Positions 1-7,317 of a stretch of DNA of 64,000 nt are shown in pieces. The notes below the pieces were generated by a model. The model worked only from the letters and a program-made list of their open reading frames with translations, was not told the DNA's origin and ran no database searches. Each line of letters starts with the position of its first letter. Positions within the stretch are counted from its first letter, which is position 1. This DNA comes from Bacteroidota bacterium. GTDB lineage: Bacteria > Bacteroidota > Bacteroidia > Chitinophagales > Chitinophagaceae. The position numbers and the translations under genes are program-made. Location: positions 124,001 to 188,000 of the forward strand of contig JAFDXL010000007.1 in the NCBI GenBank assembly GCA_018267955.1. Direction: 5' to 3'.

Positions 1-582
1 CTCAATATTGCGAAGCTGTGTCAGCAGGCACTCGCGAATAGATGTAGCGCCGATGCCAATAGGCTCCAGTGTCTGTACAATAGACAGCGCATTTTGTATG
101 TCTTCAGCATCTACCCATTTTTGCTTTTGGAAAGAATATTCTTCTGCTATTTCGTCCAGCGGCCTGTCTAGCAACCCATGCTCATTGAGCATATCTACAA
201 GATATTCTGCGATGTCTTGTGTTTGCTCATCGAGCGATAAAAGGTTTAGCTGCTGGCGGGCATCTTCCTTAAAATCCTTGTTATATGCAAGGGGTTTTTG
301 AGGAACCTGCTCCTTGGCCAGGTAGTTCTGGTACTCGTACGTGTTGTCGGGCCTGTCCTCATTGGTATAGGAGTCCCATTCTTCGTAATCGTTAATTTCA
401 TCACTACCTTCGGCGTTATCCGGGCTTTCTTCGGCAGAGCAATCAAGAAATGGGTTTTCTTCCAGTTCGGTTTTGATGCGGTGCTCGATCTCCAGCGTAT
501 TCAGTGCATAAAAATTCAGCAGCTGAATTTGCTGAGGTGAAATCTTTAACTGTTGCTTCTGTAACTGCTGTTGCGAAATCAT
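1..582 (-). CDS. rpoN: RNA polymerase sigma-54 factor, N-terminal part (cut by window edge)
   Basis: The first 194 codons of sigma-54, read leftwards from ATG at 582-580 and running off the window at base 1. Sigma-54 directs core polymerase to -24/-12 promoters and needs an AAA+ activator to melt DNA. Visible are the glutamine-rich Region I (MISQQQLQKQQLKISPQQ..., then ALNTLEIEHRIKTELEENPFL), an acidic Region II linker at about 45-85, and the beginning of the core-binding domain with LSLDEQTQDIAEYLVDMLNEHGLLD and LEPIGIGATSIRECLL. The -24-recognising RpoN box lies outside the window. The start follows from Region I beginning immediately after it. Transcribed away from the histidine kinase at 785. 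Confidence 0.95.
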   Translation of the reverse strand, partial: MISQQQLQKQQLKISPQQIQLLNFYALNTLEIEHRIKTELEENPFLDCSAEESPDNAEGSDEINDYEEWDSYTNEDRPDNTYEYQNYLAKEQVPQKPLAYNKDFKEDARQQLNLLSLDEQTQDIAEYLVDMLNEHGLLDRPLDEIAEEYSFQKQKWVDAEDIQNALSIVQTLEPIGIGATSIRECLLTQLRNIE

Positions 583-784
583 AAAAATGAGGATATTGGC
601 TAAACATTATAATGCAAGCATCAAACCAAATTTTGCTTTCATGCATAATAAATTTTGCCTCTCGCATTTTATTGATTATCAGAGTTTAATAGGTTTATTA
701 TTTATTTTATTTTATTTCTCTTCTTTGATAGATTAACTTTCATGAGGAACTAGTTCTACAAATTGTAGAAATTTAAGGCGATAT

Positions 785-2173
785 ATGCAGAGGAGATTTC
801 GATACATAACACTCGGGTTTATAGTGTCTTTCATTACCATTGCGGTACTTTCCTTCTATTCTATAAGGCAATTTGGATCCCTGGTGTCTTATTCGAATGA
901 GGTAGACCGTACCAATGAGGTAATCAGCAGGCTTTATGCGATAAAGGATGTATTGCTTGATTTTGATGTGCGCGAACGCGAATACATGATCATGCGCGAC
1001 AGCGTACTGAAAAACAGTAACGAGAAAGCCATTATGCTGGATGATATCCTGAAGCAGACAAAACATCTGATCAGGGATAATTCGGACCAGATGCAGAGCC
1101 TGGTGCTGCTCCGAAGCGCTTTGTCGCTTCGGGTGCATTTTTTCAGGAAAAATATGGCCTATCTGGATACCGCAAAAGGCAATGGTGTATCCTCGTATTA
1201 TGTAGAAGGTATCGACAAAAAGAATGAATGCTATGCGATACTAAATGAAATGCTGGCCAGGGAACAGCGGCTGCTGGACACGCGTTTTGATCATAAACTC
1301 TATTTCCAGTCGATGACATCGCAGACCACGAAGGTGCTGCTCATTACTTTCTTTGTACTTACGATAGTGTTATTCTTTTTGATGATCTATGGCCTGAAAC
1401 AGAAAATGAAATTTGAGTCGGAATTGCAAACCCAATTGATAGACCTGGAAAACTCTCATGCCGAGCTGGAGCAAATAGCGTTTGCAGCATCGCACGATAT
1501 GCAGGAACCGTTGCGAAAGATGAAAATATTTGGTGACAGGTTATTGTGGCTGAAAAAGGACTCTATTGATGAGGATACGAGGACATCGATGGACAAAATA
1601 ACCAAAGCTGCTAACGAAGTACAGGAACTGACGCAGGAGCTGGTAACGCTGACGAGCCTTACCAGCCGTATGAATAATGCCGGGTATGTAAATGTAAAAG
1701 ACATTATTAGCGGCGTAATTGAGGCTAGGCATGAAGAAATAAAAGAACTACACGGCAAATTTGCAGTGAGTGCTATGCCCGAAATAAAAGGCGATGCAGA
1801 ACAAATAAAATTGCTGTTTGAGCATCTTGTAGACAATGCCTTGAAATTTGTGAAGGATGGAACAACGCCCAAAATATCCATAACTGCAACGGTAACCGGC
1901 GGAAGCGAGATATCAGACATCAACGATGCCAATAAGGAAAGGAAGTTTTACAAAATAGTAGTAGCCGATAATGGGATAGGTTTTGACAACGTGTTTATCG
2001 ATAAGATATTCAAAGTATTCCAGCGATTACATAATCACGAGTCGCCCTATAAAGGAAAGGGTATAGGCCTGGCAATATGTAAGCGTATTATGACTAACCA
2101 CAAAGGGTTCATAAGGGCAAACGGAAAACCGGGTGAGGGTGCTGAATTTGTCCTGTTTTTCCCGATGGAATAA
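785..2173 (+). CDS. Membrane sensor histidine kinase with CHASE3-like sensor
   Basis: A 462-residue hybrid-free histidine kinase. Residues 8-27 form a membrane helix, a helical extracytoplasmic domain of about 150 residues with CHASE3-like character follows, and a second membrane helix lies at about 183-203. A short coiled coil leads into the HisKA domain with the phospho-acceptor in AASHDMQEPLRK (His237). The ATPase domain shows the N box (LFEHLVDNALKFV), G1 (VVADNGIGFDN) and G2 (GKGIGLAICKRI). There is no receiver domain and no response-regulator gene beside it, so it is an orphan kinase. MQEPLRK-type H boxes are typical of bacteriophytochrome-like and CHASE3 kinases. The signal and partner cannot be read from the sequence. 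Confidence 0.9.
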   Translation: MQRRFRYITLGFIVSFITIAVLSFYSIRQFGSLVSYSNEVDRTNEVISRLYAIKDVLLDFDVREREYMIMRDSVLKNSNEKAIMLDDILKQTKHLIRDNSDQMQSLVLLRSALSLRVHFFRKNMAYLDTAKGNGVSSYYVEGIDKKNECYAILNEMLAREQRLLDTRFDHKLYFQSMTSQTTKVLLITFFVLTIVLFFLMIYGLKQKMKFESELQTQLIDLENSHAELEQIAFAASHDMQEPLRKMKIFGDRLLWLKKDSIDEDTRTSMDKITKAANEVQELTQELVTLTSLTSRMNNAGYVNVKDIISGVIEARHEEIKELHGKFAVSAMPEIKGDAEQIKLLFEHLVDNALKFVKDGTTPKISITATVTGGSEISDINDANKERKFYKIVVADNGIGFDNVFIDKIFKVFQRLHNHESPYKGKGIGLAICKRIMTNHKGFIRANGKPGEGAEFVLFFPME

Positions 2174-2179
2174 AAAATA

Positions 2180-2204
2180 AACCCGCGTATTACGCGGGTT
2201 TTCA
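2180..2204 (+). terminator. Rho-independent terminator after the CHASE3 kinase
   Basis: Stem AACCCGCG (2180-2187) and CGCGGGTT (2193-2200) with loop TATTA, followed by a short T-rich tail. It starts seven bases after the kinase stop codon. Confidence 0.8.
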
Positions 2205-2239
2205 TTACTTCTCATCTTGATAGAACTGACCGGATTGGA

Positions 2240-2611
2240 TCAGGAATTTAGTTGATTATTTCCGTCGGTTTTTTTGTTGATGGCTTCCACAGCAGCTATA
2301 AATTCAGAGACAGCCTCATCGCTATTCGCACCATAAGCATCTATAAGAACACCCTTTACACCATCATTGGTTTCTATTTTATACATAATAGCATTATCGC
2401 CGGGGTCTGACTCTCCTTCAAACCTATAGAAGTTCACAATTTTTACTTCGTTTGGTTTGTAGAACTTGTCCTCTGCCATTGTATGTAATCCTTCTTCGTT
2501 AATCTTCAGGTCGTTGGTAAAACCTTCTTTGTAGGCTTTTGTTACCAGCGTACTCATTGTATTCATTTCCGTGGCCTTATCGTTTGGCCTTCTATAAGCA
2601 TGCGACTGCAT
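2240..2611 (-). CDS. Small conserved-type protein of unknown function
   Basis: About 123 residues from ATG at 2611. The conserved-looking part begins at an internal Met (MNTMSTLVTKAYKEGF, ATG at 2566), so that start is possible too; a longer reading from 2662 would add a hydrophobic stretch and is less likely. The body (DLKINEEGL, PNEVKIVNFYRFEGESDPGDNAIMYKIETNDG, VKGVLIDAYGANSDEAVSEFIAAV) looks like the short Bacteroidota proteins often labelled 'phosphoribosylpyrophosphate synthetase', a name with no support in the sequence: no PRPP-binding loop is present. It is likely a soluble alpha/beta protein of unknown role, next to the stress-type proteins downstream on the same strand. Confidence 0.75.
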   Translation of the reverse strand: MQSHAYRRPNDKATEMNTMSTLVTKAYKEGFTNDLKINEEGLHTMAEDKFYKPNEVKIVNFYRFEGESDPGDNAIMYKIETNDGVKGVLIDAYGANSDEAVSEFIAAVEAINKKTDGNNQLNS

Positions 2612-2694
2612 AAAATTTTGTTTTTTAGTTGAAACTAGCTGTAATAAAAAGCTTGCCAGCAATATTAAAAGCTTGTTAACGCCAGGATGCGCTG

Positions 2695-3309
2695 TTATTT
2701 ATTCAGTCTTTCCTGCAGGCGTTTAGCCATATCCAGGTGCTCCCTGAGGGTTGGTAACGCACCGGAAACGATATCTTTTAATGCCTGGTCGTTAGTTCGG
2801 GATTCTGCCTTTTCAAATTTGTCTATTGTTTTTTGATGGTCATCTACCATTTTGTCTGCCCATTTTTTATCCCAATCTGTACCTTTTGCATCGTCATCTA
2901 ACGCGTCTTTAGTGTCTGCAGCATTCAAAGTGTAGTTTTGTTTTGCGGCATAGGCTTTCATTTTCACACCAAGCGCTTTGTGATCTTTTTCCATCATTTT
3001 AGCATGGGCTTTTAGCTCTTTGTCCATCCCTTTCTGCTGGCCCAGTGCAAGCAGGTGCAATTCCTGCTCGTTCGATTCGATGGCATTTTTCACAAAGGTT
3101 TCGTCCCGGTATTCTTCCATATCCCCTTTCAGGTCGTTAGCTTTGTCTTTCACGTCGGCGGCAAGCGTGTCTACTTTTGCGGCAACGGTATCCATTGCAT
3201 CGTTCATTTTTTCGTTTTGCGTATTGTTGCAGGATGTGCCGTAAAGCACAGATGCCAGCGCAATGGAGGCGATAAGAACTGGTGTGGTTTTGAATTGCAT
3301 CTTTTTCAT
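2695..3309 (-). CDS. DUF4142 lipoprotein (ferritin-like helical bundle)
   Basis: A 204-residue protein with a lipoprotein signal peptide: basic start MKKMQFK, hydrophobic stretch, and lipobox LYGTSC with the lipidated Cys at residue 27. A Lys/Asp-rich linker predicted to be coiled follows. The remainder fits DUF4142: DETFVKNAIESNEQELHLLALGQQKG, then LKAHAKMMEKDHKALGVKM, and a C-terminal ALKDIVSGALPTLREHLDMAKRLQ helix. Members are periplasmic or outer-membrane-anchored four-helix bundles, often found among stress-induced genes; no enzymatic activity is established. It lies in a minus-strand run of small proteins. Confidence 0.88.
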   Translation of the reverse strand: MKKMQFKTTPVLIASIALASVLYGTSCNNTQNEKMNDAMDTVAAKVDTLAADVKDKANDLKGDMEEYRDETFVKNAIESNEQELHLLALGQQKGMDKELKAHAKMMEKDHKALGVKMKAYAAKQNYTLNAADTKDALDDDAKGTDWDKKWADKMVDDHQKTIDKFEKAESRTNDQALKDIVSGALPTLREHLDMAKRLQERLNK

Positions 3310-3341
3310 TGATGTTTATAATTAATGGTTAAATAAACAAA

Positions 3342-3440
3342 CTACAGGGCGCCGGCAAATACAATGCAGGTGCAGGTAAAAACCAATAGCAGGGATGCTG
3401 CCATTACGATCATCGCGAATATTGTGATTGCATCTTTCAT
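3342..3440 (-). CDS. Tiny 32-residue membrane peptide
   Basis: An open frame from ATG (3440-3438) to TAG (3344-3342), encoding MKDAITIFAMIVMAAS, then LLLVFTCTCIVFAGAL. Nearly the whole peptide is one hydrophobic helix with two Cys in TCTC. It lies between the DUF4142 gene and the TspO-like gene, on the same strand, 17 bases downstream of the latter. The evidence is position, clean frame and a membrane-helix composition; no family is recognised. It is comparable in size and style to the lmo0937-type peptide further along. Confidence 0.5.
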   Translation of the reverse strand: MKDAITIFAMIVMAASLLLVFTCTCIVFAGAL

Positions 3441-3457
3441 TGTAGATTCAGCTGTTG

Positions 3458-4273
3458 TTAATGTTTGAAGACTTTATTATGTTTTCGTAAACTGCCATGC
3501 CTTTTTTCTGTTTGGTGCAGGTAGCTCCAGATGTAAAATGAAATGGTATAGATAAATATTGCTGCTGTAGCCAGCAGTGCATCTGCGGCCACCGTATTGT
3601 TGATGTATTGATTGGCAACATAAATGGCGCCCAATGCCCAGCCCACTACAAGCGGGTATATGCCATCGCTGAAGCGGAAGCTTATCAGCACAGCAAGCAG
3701 CGTTGCCACTATGATCATGATGATAGCCCAATGCTGTTCTCCCAATGATGAGCCGTGCCACCCCATATATATCAGCCATACTGCTGCGTTTGCGATATTG
3801 GCTACACTAAGCCAACCCATATATAGGCTGAAAGGAAACGATAACCACTCGCTGTAAGCTTCGCTACGCAGCGCCAGTTTTACCCGCCGGAACATAATGC
3901 CTGAAAGCAGCAGCATGATAATGATAAAGACTGAAGCAAGGGATAGCATATGGCGTGTAAAGAGTACCTGCCATATCATCCCAAGGATATTGGCGGTAAT
4001 AAACGGTATAGCGAGCTTATCGTACAGGCTGTCTTTTTGCTGGGCAGGTAATATCTGGTAAACGGCATATACTATGAAGGACAGGTATATCAATCCCCAG
4101 ATAGAGAAAGCGTAACCCGCCGGCATAAAGTAATTATTGTATTGCAGGGAAACCTCTGATATGCTTCTTGGAGTAATGCTAAGAGCATCTGCGAGATAGC
4201 TGAAGAATGGATTAATTACTGCAACGATCAGTACCCACCACCTCAAGCCTTTGTTTAATCGTTGCTGCGTCAT
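3458..4273 (-). CDS. TspO/MBR-like multi-helix membrane protein
   Basis: A 271-residue membrane protein with about seven to eight hydrophobic helices. It is longer than the 160-residue classical TspO and matches the extended 'tryptophan-rich sensory protein' type by the segments YFMPAGYAFSIWGLIYL, FPFSLYMGWLSVANIANAAV and FYIWSYL. TspO proteins bind porphyrins and tetrapyrroles, and the long family is usually unlabelled. An N-terminal helix carries an Asn/Pro kink (VAVINPFFSYLADAL). The context is a minus-strand run of stress-type small proteins. The exact ligand is unknown. Confidence 0.75.
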   Translation of the reverse strand: MTQQRLNKGLRWWVLIVAVINPFFSYLADALSITPRSISEVSLQYNNYFMPAGYAFSIWGLIYLSFIVYAVYQILPAQQKDSLYDKLAIPFITANILGMIWQVLFTRHMLSLASVFIIIMLLLSGIMFRRVKLALRSEAYSEWLSFPFSLYMGWLSVANIANAAVWLIYMGWHGSSLGEQHWAIIMIIVATLLAVLISFRFSDGIYPLVVGWALGAIYVANQYINNTVAADALLATAAIFIYTISFYIWSYLHQTEKRHGSLRKHNKVFKH

Positions 4274-4323
4274 TTTTAATATATTTTACTGTTGGACTAT
4301 AATAAAAATGATGCCAACTGATG

Positions 4324-4791
4324 TTATGCAACCATAAATGGTTGATGGTAGGTTTCTTTTTGGATATGATAATTACGTTTCAGGATCGTTTGCTGGTTGG
4401 TAATAAGCGTGGCTGCGTCCTCCAATAGTCCATCAGCACGGTTTTGAACTGTTTCGTAGGCTTTTTGCAGTGCGTACTCGCCAAATAGGCATAACCCTAT
4501 GATGGTAGCCCTGTTTTGATGAAGCAGGTTAGTTTTCAACTGCATCCAAAAACGGAATAGCTTTCCGGAGAAAGATGTGCGCAAGGTGGTTTTGCCATCC
4601 AGTTGCCATACCATCTCTGCCAGTTGCGCAATGTAGTTTCTGCTCTCTTCGCAACAATTTTCAAACAGAGGGATCATTTGTTTGTCTTCCTCTTTCAGCA
4701 CCCTGGATGCAAGTTTGTACCCTTCAATCCTGTCGTGGTGCATTTGTATCAATTCGTTTAAGGTTGCAATAGTGTTGGTTTTCTGTGACAT
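4324..4791 (-). CDS. PA2169-type four-helix-bundle protein (DUF2383)
   Basis: 155 residues from ATG at 4791, chosen because a good ribosome binding site (AAGGAAATGAG) directly precedes it; an upstream start at 4839 would read through that site. The sequence MSQKTNTIATLNELIQMHHDRIEGYKLAS, then FENCCEESRNYIAQLAEMV and later GLCLFGEYALQKAYETV fits the ferritin-like DUF2383 fold. His18/His19 and paired Glu residues may bind metal, but that is inference. Relatives are common in stress-responsive loci of Proteobacteria and Bacteroidota. Its neighbours (lmo0937-type peptide, TspO-like, DUF4142) support a general stress role. Confidence 0.8.
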   Translation of the reverse strand: MSQKTNTIATLNELIQMHHDRIEGYKLASRVLKEEDKQMIPLFENCCEESRNYIAQLAEMVWQLDGKTTLRTSFSGKLFRFWMQLKTNLLHQNRATIIGLCLFGEYALQKAYETVQNRADGLLEDAATLITNQQTILKRNYHIQKETYHQPFMVA

Positions 4792-4850
4792 CTCATTTCC
4801 TTCTTTCTCTGTATGTGTAACTAAAACTGTGCCACGCATGATTTACAGGG

Positions 4851-4879
4851 ATAAAAAAAGCTACACACGGGTGTAGCTT
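4851..4879 (-). terminator. Terminator of the lmo0937-type gene
   Basis: Read on the minus strand: stem AAGCTACAC / GTGTAGCTT (4879-4871 and 4866-4858), loop CCGT, then a run of seven T. It separates the lmo0937-type gene from the PA2169-type gene. Confidence 0.8.
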
Positions 4880-4905
4880 GTATGAGCATAATGATGATTG
4901 TTTGG

Positions 4906-5058
4906 CTATACTTCTCCTCGCCTGATAAGGCCAAGCAAAAGAGAAATAATGGCTAATACCAGTAATACATGTATAATGCTGCCGGCACTATAAACTGTGA
5001 GGCCCAATACCCAACCTATTACAAGGATGATAGCTATAACATAAAGTAGCGTTCTCAT
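4906..5058 (-). CDS. lmo0937-family small membrane protein
   Basis: 50 residues, MRTLLYVIAIILVIGW, then VLGLTVYSAGSIIHVLLVLAIISLLLGLIRRGEV, with two membrane helices separated by a Gly/Ser turn and a basic C-terminus. ATG at 5058 is preferred over the upstream start at 5100, which would add a polar non-conserved stretch. The lmo0937 family is widespread and stress-associated (seen with general stress regulons), with no known mechanism. A terminator directly follows. Confidence 0.8.
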   Translation of the reverse strand: MRTLLYVIAIILVIGWVLGLTVYSAGSIIHVLLVLAIISLLLGLIRRGEV

Positions 5059-5116
5059 AAAAAAATACGTTTTGGTTATTAAAGAGTCAAATAAAACCAT
5101 GCCAGCTTAAAGTAAT

Positions 5117-5143
5117 AAAAGGGGAGAAGCAGATGCCTCTCCC
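5117..5143 (-). terminator. Terminator of the ELWxxDGT-repeat gene
   Basis: On the minus strand, stem GGGAGAGGC / GCTTCTCCC with one G.T wobble (5143-5135 and 5130-5122), loop ATCT, followed by CTTTTATT. It lies just downstream of the stop of the secreted-repeat protein. Confidence 0.65.
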
Positions 5144-5165
5144 TCTTCATGCCCCATTTAAAAAA

Positions 5166-6647
5166 TCACTGTTTTACGAAAATGCCTTTAGCGGCTATGC
5201 TATTGGGTCTTGATACAGTGTAAGTGTAATAGCCTGTAGCAAGTTTTGCAACAGGTATATTGATATAGGATACCCCGGAATTGTAGGTAGTAGCATCAGC
5301 AGTATAAACCGCACGCCCGGTAAGATCCATGAATCTTACCTGCAGCGTTTCCGGTGCACCAAGATCTAGCTTGAAGTGTGCCACATCCTGTGCCGGATTG
5401 GGATACAGCATAATTTCGGCATTGGCATATTGGCTGATAATTCCTGAAGATGCATCTTCAATACGCATCAGTTCTATACCGTTTGTGCCGTCATTGGCGG
5501 TAAAGTACAGCCATTGTTTATACACAATGGGGTGATCAGGCGAGCTATTATTAGGTCCCGTATAAATATCTGAGACCAAAGTGCTAAAGGTGCCGTTATA
5601 ACTATAGAGTTCTTGTCCGTATGGAGATGCGGTTCCGCTGTAAAACAGCTTGGATTTATAGGACACCATTGAGCCGGGGCTGGTTTGCGTGATCGCGGTA
5701 GCTTTAGATACATTGTTTGTTACCGGATCTAATACGTACATGTTGAATAACAGGCCTCCGTTGGCAGATGCGGAGAAGTATATCTTACCATTATATACTA
5801 CCAGGTCATTGGTATTGATAAAAAAGGATGAGTTTACCCCGGGGCCGATATCAGTAAGCCTTACAGGTGCGTTGTTGCCATCATAAGCATACAGCTCGCT
5901 GCCGTGATCTGCAGATGTGGCTGTGAAGTATAGCTTTGAATTGTACACCAGCAGATTGCCTGGGTTGCTTCCCGCGGATCCGTTGTTGATATCTGCGATC
6001 ATGTGAACGCTTCCATTTGATGGGTCGACGCTATAGAGTTCGTTGCCTGATGTGGCAGATGTTGCCGTAAAATAAATAGTACTGCCCATTACCGTAATAA
6101 ACTGTACATCGCTGCTGGCAGCACCGGAGGAAACATCCGTCATCCGGTTTGCACTGTTGGTGGCCGGGTCATACACCCAAAGCTCTTTGCCGTTTGCGGC
6201 GGTGGTAGCGGCAAAATAGAGCATGTTATTGTAGGCAACAAAATCAGTAGGATTAGAGGAAGCACTGCCGGATTCAATATCCTTTGCCAATGTTGGGGCA
6301 TGAGTACCGTCATACACAAATATCTCCATGCCTGTGCTGCCATTGTCTGCCGCAAAGTATATCTTGTTGTTTACAGCCGCTATGCTGCGGTTGTCGAAAG
6401 CAGACATACCATTACCGCTGCCGGCGTTAATATCGGCAACAAGCGCGGGCACATCCGTACCATCTGTAGACCATAATTCGATACCATGAGAACCATCGTT
6501 AGCTGCGAAGTAAAGTTTGTTGTTAAAAACATACATGCCGGTGGGCGATGATGCAGCAGACGGGTTGATGTTGTACTTTGTAAGTGTCACCTGGGCAAAG
6601 CAGGGAAAAACTGCAAATAGCAATATTCCAAGTAGTAATCTCTTCAT
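5166..6647 (-). CDS. Secreted ELWxxDGT-repeat protein with T9SS sorting domain
   Basis: 493 residues from ATG at 6647 (a Met four codons upstream is possible). A signal peptide (MKRLLLGILLFAVFPCFAQ) is followed by about eight degenerate repeats of the type LYFAANDGSHGIELWSTDGT, with LYF/IYF and GxELY/GIEL hallmarks, likely a beta-propeller or hyalin-like repeat stack. The last 80 residues (MLYPNPAQDVAHFKLDL ... VRFMDLTGRAVYT ... LATGYYTYTVSR) are a T9SS type A sorting domain, so the protein should cross the outer membrane through the type IX system and be released or anchored. Its ligand is unknown. Confidence 0.88.
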   Translation of the reverse strand: MKRLLLGILLFAVFPCFAQVTLTKYNINPSAASSPTGMYVFNNKLYFAANDGSHGIELWSTDGTDVPALVADINAGSGNGMSAFDNRSIAAVNNKIYFAADNGSTGMEIFVYDGTHAPTLAKDIESGSASSNPTDFVAYNNMLYFAATTAANGKELWVYDPATNSANRMTDVSSGAASSDVQFITVMGSTIYFTATSATSGNELYSVDPSNGSVHMIADINNGSAGSNPGNLLVYNSKLYFTATSADHGSELYAYDGNNAPVRLTDIGPGVNSSFFINTNDLVVYNGKIYFSASANGGLLFNMYVLDPVTNNVSKATAITQTSPGSMVSYKSKLFYSGTASPYGQELYSYNGTFSTLVSDIYTGPNNSSPDHPIVYKQWLYFTANDGTNGIELMRIEDASSGIISQYANAEIMLYPNPAQDVAHFKLDLGAPETLQVRFMDLTGRAVYTADATTYNSGVSYINIPVAKLATGYYTYTVSRPNSIAAKGIFVKQ

Positions 6648-6659
6648 ATTAATGCACAT

Positions 6660-6828
6660 TTACGAGTTAAGAACTAATATAAAATTATTTAATTTTTAAC
6701 CGGCTTCCCTTAATATTATAAAAAATCCCCCTAAATGGGGGATGTAGAATATAATAGATGAAATAAATTAAGTATTACAATTTTTAAAAAATTGGCAAAA
6801 GTTTAGCGCTGATTTTCAAAACGTTCAG
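6660..6828. other. AT-rich intergenic region with hairpin
   Basis: This AT-rich stretch contains a hairpin ATCCCCC (6725-6731), loop TAAAT, GGGGGAT (6737-6743). On the minus strand the hairpin is followed by TTTTTATAATATT and would look like a terminator, but no minus-strand gene lies to its right. It could be part of the 5' untranslated region of the ELWxxDGT gene or an attenuator. Confidence 0.4.
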
Positions 6829-6850
6829 GTGTTTTTTTTCTTATTTAGTA

Positions 6851-6858
6851 TAGATTTG
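6851..6858 (+). promoter_or_regulatory. Possible Bacteroidota -7 element
   Basis: TAGATTTG matches TAnnTTTG exactly, but no clear TTTG lies 19 bases upstream. It overlaps the possible start of the doubtful ORF at 6856; a transcript from here would begin near 6865 and would favour a later TTG start. Confidence 0.25.
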
Positions 6859-7233
6859 CGAAAAATAATTTCACACTTGCTGGGTTTCAGGCTCAAACTG
6901 ATAATATTAATACTTTTTAATAGCGCGCTGCTGATGATAGCAGACGCCCAGTATTCTTATTACACGGAGCATGTTTCCTTTTTCAAAGAAACGTCTGTAT
7001 TGGGTAAGAAATTCCATACCCAGCATTTTCATACAGACAGGCATGTAAAAACCACCAAACCAAGGATCAAGTCTTTAGATAATAATGACACCCAGGGTAG
7101 CCTCGTTACAGAGTACAGAAAGGGTTATATCATTCTGCATACCACCGAGGTTAAAAACTATACGTACGTAACACGCTTCTTCTCTCATAAGTGTTGTGTA
7201 CAAACCCTCCGAGGCCCACCTGTTGTTGCGTAA
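6856..7233 (+). CDS. Doubtful small exported protein
   Basis: An open frame whose N-terminus looks like a signal peptide (LKLIILILFNSALLMIADAQ|YSYY), followed by about 90 polar residues rich in His, Thr and Lys and ending in HKCCVQTLRGPPVVA. No ATG fits; TTG at 6856 or 6877, or GTG at 6829, would have to start it. No family is recognised. It could be a decayed secreted protein or the only real gene in the 670-base gap between the T9SS protein and the TolC gene. The signal-peptide shape is the main argument for it. Confidence 0.35.
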   Translation: MRKIISHLLGFRLKLIILILFNSALLMIADAQYSYYTEHVSFFKETSVLGKKFHTQHFHTDRHVKTTKPRIKSLDNNDTQGSLVTEYRKGYIILHTTEVKNYTYVTRFFSHKCCVQTLRGPPVVA

Positions 7234-7317
7234 TACTTCTTTACGCTTCCGATAAAGTTTTTAAGAAAAACTATTGTCTAACAACAGGCAGTCGTCCTGC
7301 CGTTTATAAAATAATTC

